Shown: piece after piece, positions 23,999-26,868 of the stretch
How positions within the stretch are numbered: position 1 is the stretch's first letter
Layout of the letters: every line of letters begins with the position of its first letter
From: Parapontixanthobacter sp963736595
GTDB lineage: Bacteria; Pseudomonadota; Alphaproteobacteria; Sphingomonadales; Sphingomonadaceae
NCBI GenBank assembly: GCA_963736595.1
Contig: CAVTPG010000008.1
Location: forward strand, 1 to 26,868
Reading direction: 5' to 3'
Length of the DNA: 26,868 nucleotides
The notes under the pieces: model-generated
What the model saw: only the letters and a program-made list of their open reading frames with translations
The model's database searches: none
What the model was told of the DNA's origin: nothing
Program-made: the position numbers and the translations under genes

Positions 23999-24374
23999 CT
24001 TTAGCCTCCAAACGCAGGATATTCACCCGATGATGCGCGAAAAAGGTTAAGAAATGACTATATGGTTTGGTTATTGAGGGTTGCTAAGGAGGCCTTAATC
24101 TTGCCTAACCTGAATTGAGGTGAGGTTGCTCACTCTTATCACATAAACCTTTCCGCAGAATGCCAAAGATCCGCTAAAAGTACGTTACGCGTTCGTGGCT
24201 TGCAGAAAGAAACCCCGGAGTCATTGGCTTTGTTTTCTGGCCTTGCTTGAACCAAGCAATGCCAAAGCAGAGCGCCCGATGTGGATCAATCAGAGATACC
24301 AAACCACCGTTTTCCGCTCTTGAGGCGGCTTTAGTAAAGGTTCGTTAACTATATCTCCGTATCGCGGGAATGAT
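23999..24374. other. 376-bp non-coding interval between tadG-like gene and c-di-GMP protein gene
   Basis: No convincing ORF is seen. A strong stem-loop lies at 24239-24263 (GGC-C-TTGCTTG, loop AAC, CAAGCAA-T-GCC), and outer GCTTTG/CAAAGC arms extend it through a 6-base bulge. A second, smaller one is at 24314-24328 (CCGC and GCGG). Neither has a T run. The interval should hold divergent promoters for 23998 (minus) and 24375 (plus), but I could not fix their boxes with confidence. Confidence 0.5.
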
Positions 24375-26715
24375 ATGGCTTCCATCAGTGCCAGAATAGC
24401 GACGTTACGCAAATGGGTTGCCGCCGAGCGGGTTGCGCACGCCTTCATCGCGCTGCTGCTGGCGTCCGTCATTGCGTTCTCGACACTTTTGCGTCCGCTC
24501 GATGTGACGATGTGGTCGTTGCAGGCAAAATTGTTCGACAAAAGCGCAAGCGGCGAAATTAGCTTTCTCTATACCGATTACACGATGGAGGGTGGAGATG
24601 CTGTTATCGATAATGGCGAATTGGCCGATGCGCTCGAAAACCTGACTCAAACGGATGTCGAGCAAATCTATCTCGACCTGCCACTACAGAAGAGCGGGTC
24701 GAAAGATGATGACAAGCGTTTGCAGACGCTGTTGCGCGATAACAAAGATCGGTTCATCATTTCTGAGACATTTGTATCTGAAGCTGACGATCAGTTCTTC
24801 AAGATTACAAGCGACCAATATTTTACAGAACGAATGCAAATTGTTGTAAACAACTTACACGTAGATTTTTTAGGTTTTGTTTGGTTTATCGAAGAAGAGA
24901 GGATGAATCAGAAATCAGGGCATTTGTCGCTTGCCCATAGTTTAATTGGTAAAAAGTCCGTAGAACAGTTAATATTTGTTAACTATAATATAGCGCCTAA
25001 TACGATAGAACAAGGAAGATTAGGAAAATGGTCGGAGAAGAGACTTAATTCAAAAAGAATAGGAAACAAGAAAATAGTTGTTGGGCTTGCCGGTTCTGAC
25101 GTCTCTAAAATTAAAGTACCAGGCGGAAGTAGGCTGTTGGTGCCCTCGTCTATTATCCATGTAATTGCAGCCGAAACGGTGTTAGCTGATGGTGGATGGT
25201 CGTTAAACTGGTATGATCTTCTAGTAAGTTTTTGCGGACTATTTTTGCTTTGTCTGATCACGTTACACAGCCCAAAAACCAGAAGAGCAATGTATGCAAT
25301 ATGGGTTCTGGCGTATCTCTCGGTTTTTATCACAACTGCCTATCTGGGCATCGGAGCCATTCTTTCTGCCCCAGCATCCTTTGCGATTATATATGCCGCG
25401 TTGCGCATCACAGTTCGTTACAAGCAGCGCCATTTGCTTATTGAACCGCGTAGTGGATTGCCCAACTTCGTTGCTTTGCAGCGCGATCTCTCCGACGTCG
25501 ACGATATCGATCAAAAAGCCGTTGTTGTAGCCAAGATTGCTCGGCTGGAAGCAGTTTTCGCAATGCTATCTGCTCAAGATCAGGGCGAATATCTTAGACA
25601 GGTGGCGGCGCGTCTGACTTTGGGTTCCAACAATACGCAAGTCTATTTTGATGGAGCCAAGCATTTGGCGTTCTGTGTTTACGCCGAAGCATACCCGCAA
25701 TTGCATAGTCATCTCGAAGGCTTACGTGCGGTTAGCAGCCAGTCCGTAGAAGTTTCCGGCCAGCCGATCGATGTGTCGCTGACCCTAGGCGCGGATAACA
25801 CTGAGAATTCCTCAATTCCGCGAAAGATCAGTTCGGCAATCGCCGCGGCCGAAAAGGCACGCGAGGCCTATGACCCGGTGTTCATCAGCGGCCATTTGTC
25901 GCGCCAGAAAGAAGAATGGGATTACTCGCTACAAGCGCGTCTTGAGCAGGCTCTGACGAATGATGACATTTCGATAAAATTGCAGCCGCAAATTCAGATT
26001 CTTAGATGGCTCACTTATCGGCGCAGAAGCCCTGGTGCGCTGGAGCGATGGGCTGAGGGGCGAAGTGCCGGCAGCACAATTCATAGCCCAGTCCGAAAGT
26101 GTTGGCCGCCTTGATGACCTGACTCAGCGCGTTATGGCGAAAAGTTTCCAGGCAAGCATACTTTGTCAGCGTAACGGAACGCAGCCATCAATTTCGATCA
26201 ATATTTCCTCAATCCAGTTGATCGATCGGCGCATCGTGGACCTACTTCACAGCGAATTGGAGCAATATGCTATTGATCCGCGCCGTATTACAATTGAGAT
26301 TACGGAAACGGCCAGGATCGACAATCCTGTGACGGCGCGAACAGTGTGCGACGAAATCCGCAGTATGGGTATGGCGCTTTCGATCGATGATTTCGGTGTC
26401 GGTAGCGCAAACCTAGAGGTTTTATCTCAATTGCCCTTTGACGAACTGAAGATCGACCGCGTGTTCGTTCAACAAATGAACGCTTGCAGCAAAGCTTATG
26501 CAATCGTCAAAAATATGATCCGACTGTCCAAGGATATGAACTTGATTTCGGTCGCCGAAGGCATCGAAGACAAGCAGACCTTCGATATTTTGGAGGAGCT
26601 CGGATGCGATCGCGGCCAGGGTTATCTCATTGCAAAACCAATGCCCGTGTCCGAATTTGTAAGCCTTTTGAGACAAGAACCCGTCGCTAAGACCAGCGAT
26701 CAATCATATGGTTAA
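24375..26715 (+). pseudogene. CHASE2 - degenerate GGDEF - EAL c-di-GMP protein, split by +1 frameshift
   Basis: The first part has an N-terminal membrane helix, a periplasmic CHASE2-like domain (about residues 45-275, including a DAVIDNGELADALENL region) and about three membrane helices. A degenerate GGDEF domain follows, in which the GGDEF site reads roughly FDGAKHLAF, so cyclase activity is unlikely. The frame leaves the EAL domain after LQPQIQI (about residue 542) and stops at 26114. The +1 frame continues as LDGSLIGAEALVRW to 26715. EAL catalytic residues are all present: Glu in EAL, Asn in SINIS, IEITET, SIDDFGVG, LKIDRVF, VAEGIE and QGYLIAKPM. One extra base near 26001 explains the split; without it the protein would be about 779 residues. 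Either a recent pseudogene or a sequencing indel. Confidence 0.82.
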
Positions 26716-26744
26716 CGTTTACAAACTAACATCGTTAATATAAT
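26712..26744 (+). promoter_or_regulatory. Promoter with overlapping palindromes for the 11-codon ORF
   Basis: A perfect TATAAT (26739-26744) is preceded by TTTACA (26718-26723; short spacing of 15). Inverted repeat arms TTAACG (26712-26717) and CGTTAA (26733-26738) flank this region, and GTTA/TAAC arms bracket the -10 box, so an operator is plausible. The left arm overlaps the EAL gene stop codon. Confidence 0.5.
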
Positions 26745-26776
26745 GATAACCTTGTTTCAACACAGGGAGACATATT

Positions 26777-26812
26777 ATGTCACGATCAATTTGGGATTGG
26801 ATCTTCAGCTAA
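26777..26812 (+). CDS. Eleven-codon ORF (MSRSIWDWIFS), unknown
   Basis: The ORF reads MSRSIWDWIFS and is preceded by AGGGAG at about 8 bases, an ideal Shine-Dalgarno. It lies inside a short transcription unit with its own promoter and a strong terminator. The peptide is rich in aromatic residues and carries no signal or cysteine. I do not recognise it. It could be a leader peptide, a regulatory micropeptide or a chance ORF within a small RNA. Confidence 0.45.
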   Translation: MSRSIWDWIFS

Positions 26813-26836
26813 GCTGTTGACCATTCAATGAAATTT

Positions 26837-26860
26837 AAGGCCCCTCGGGGCCTTTTTTTT
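26837..26860 (+). terminator. Strong intrinsic terminator at right end
   Basis: GGCCC (26839-26843), loop CTCG, GGGCC (26848-26852) are followed by eight T residues (26853-26860). A/T pairs extend the stem on the outside. It closes the short unit that holds the 11-codon ORF, about 25 bases after the ORF stop. Confidence 0.9.
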
Positions 26861-26868
26861 GGCTTTGT

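Noticed and set aside
1..26868. tRNA, rRNA, CRISPR array, insertion sequence or phage attachment site
   Set aside because: No cloverleaf, regular spaced repeats, transposase-like protein or terminal inverted repeats were found on either strand by eye.

Overview
The window is one end of a photosynthesis gene cluster from an aerobic anoxygenic phototrophic alphaproteobacterium, followed by chromosomal flank. The gene order (acsF-puhE-hemA / bchI-bchD-bchO / crtC-crtD<>crtF-bchC-bchX-bchY-bchZ-pufB-pufA-pufL-pufM), the oxygen-dependent cyclase AcsF, the spheroidene-type crtC/D/F set, the lack of pufC and the nearby Tad-like genes suggest the Sphingomonadales (Erythrobacter/Porphyrobacter-like). 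That placement is an inference from gene content, not a database match.

Region by region. (1) 3-2902: tail of acsF, then puhE and hemA, closely packed on +. A symmetric terminator at 2973-3000 separates them from the convergent genes. (2) 3023-4920, minus strand: a lipid-anchored mono-haem cytochrome c and a DUF3422 membrane protein. (3) 5088-8876, plus strand: bchI-bchD-bchO, with 4-base overlaps and a 59-residue single-span protein overlapping the bchO stop. (4) 8884-11319, minus strand: crtD then crtC. crtD is split by a +1 frameshift lying exactly in an imperfect 11-bp tandem repeat. (5) 11395-17535, plus strand: crtF, then bchCXYZ. The bchC promoter carries two perfect TGT-N12-ACA (PpsR/CrtJ-type) operators 8 bp apart. 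(6) 17659-19985: pufB, pufA, a set of intercistronic hairpins, pufL, pufM. No pufQ or pufC is recognisable. A small acidic lipoprotein follows pufM, and tspO lies convergent to it. (7) 20998-23998, minus strand: a three-gene TadG/TadE-like operon of noticeably lower GC. (8) 24375-26715: a CHASE2-degenerate GGDEF-EAL c-di-GMP protein split by a +1 frameshift at the start of the EAL domain. (9) 26712-26860: a complete miniature transcription unit (promoter, ribosome binding site, 11-codon ORF, strong terminator) of unknown function.

How the genes work together. HemA makes 5-aminolevulinate. BchI/D, with BchO as accessory, insert Mg into protoporphyrin. AcsF closes the fifth ring under oxygen. 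BchX/Y/Z and BchC convert chlorophyllide to the bacteriochlorophyllide level. CrtC/D/F modify acyclic carotenoids. PufB/A form LH1, and PufL/M form the reaction-centre core. PuhE assists assembly. The lipoprotein cytochrome c is a plausible electron donor to the reaction centre, given that no tetrahaem PufC is present next to pufM.

The points most worth a second look are the repeat-driven crtD frameshift (phase variation, decay or sequencing error), the 11-codon transcription unit at the right edge, the unnamed small membrane protein after bchO, the unknown lipoprotein in the usual pufC position, and the calcium-loop-like insertion in a TadE protein. No RNA genes, insertion sequences, CRISPR arrays or attachment sites were seen.
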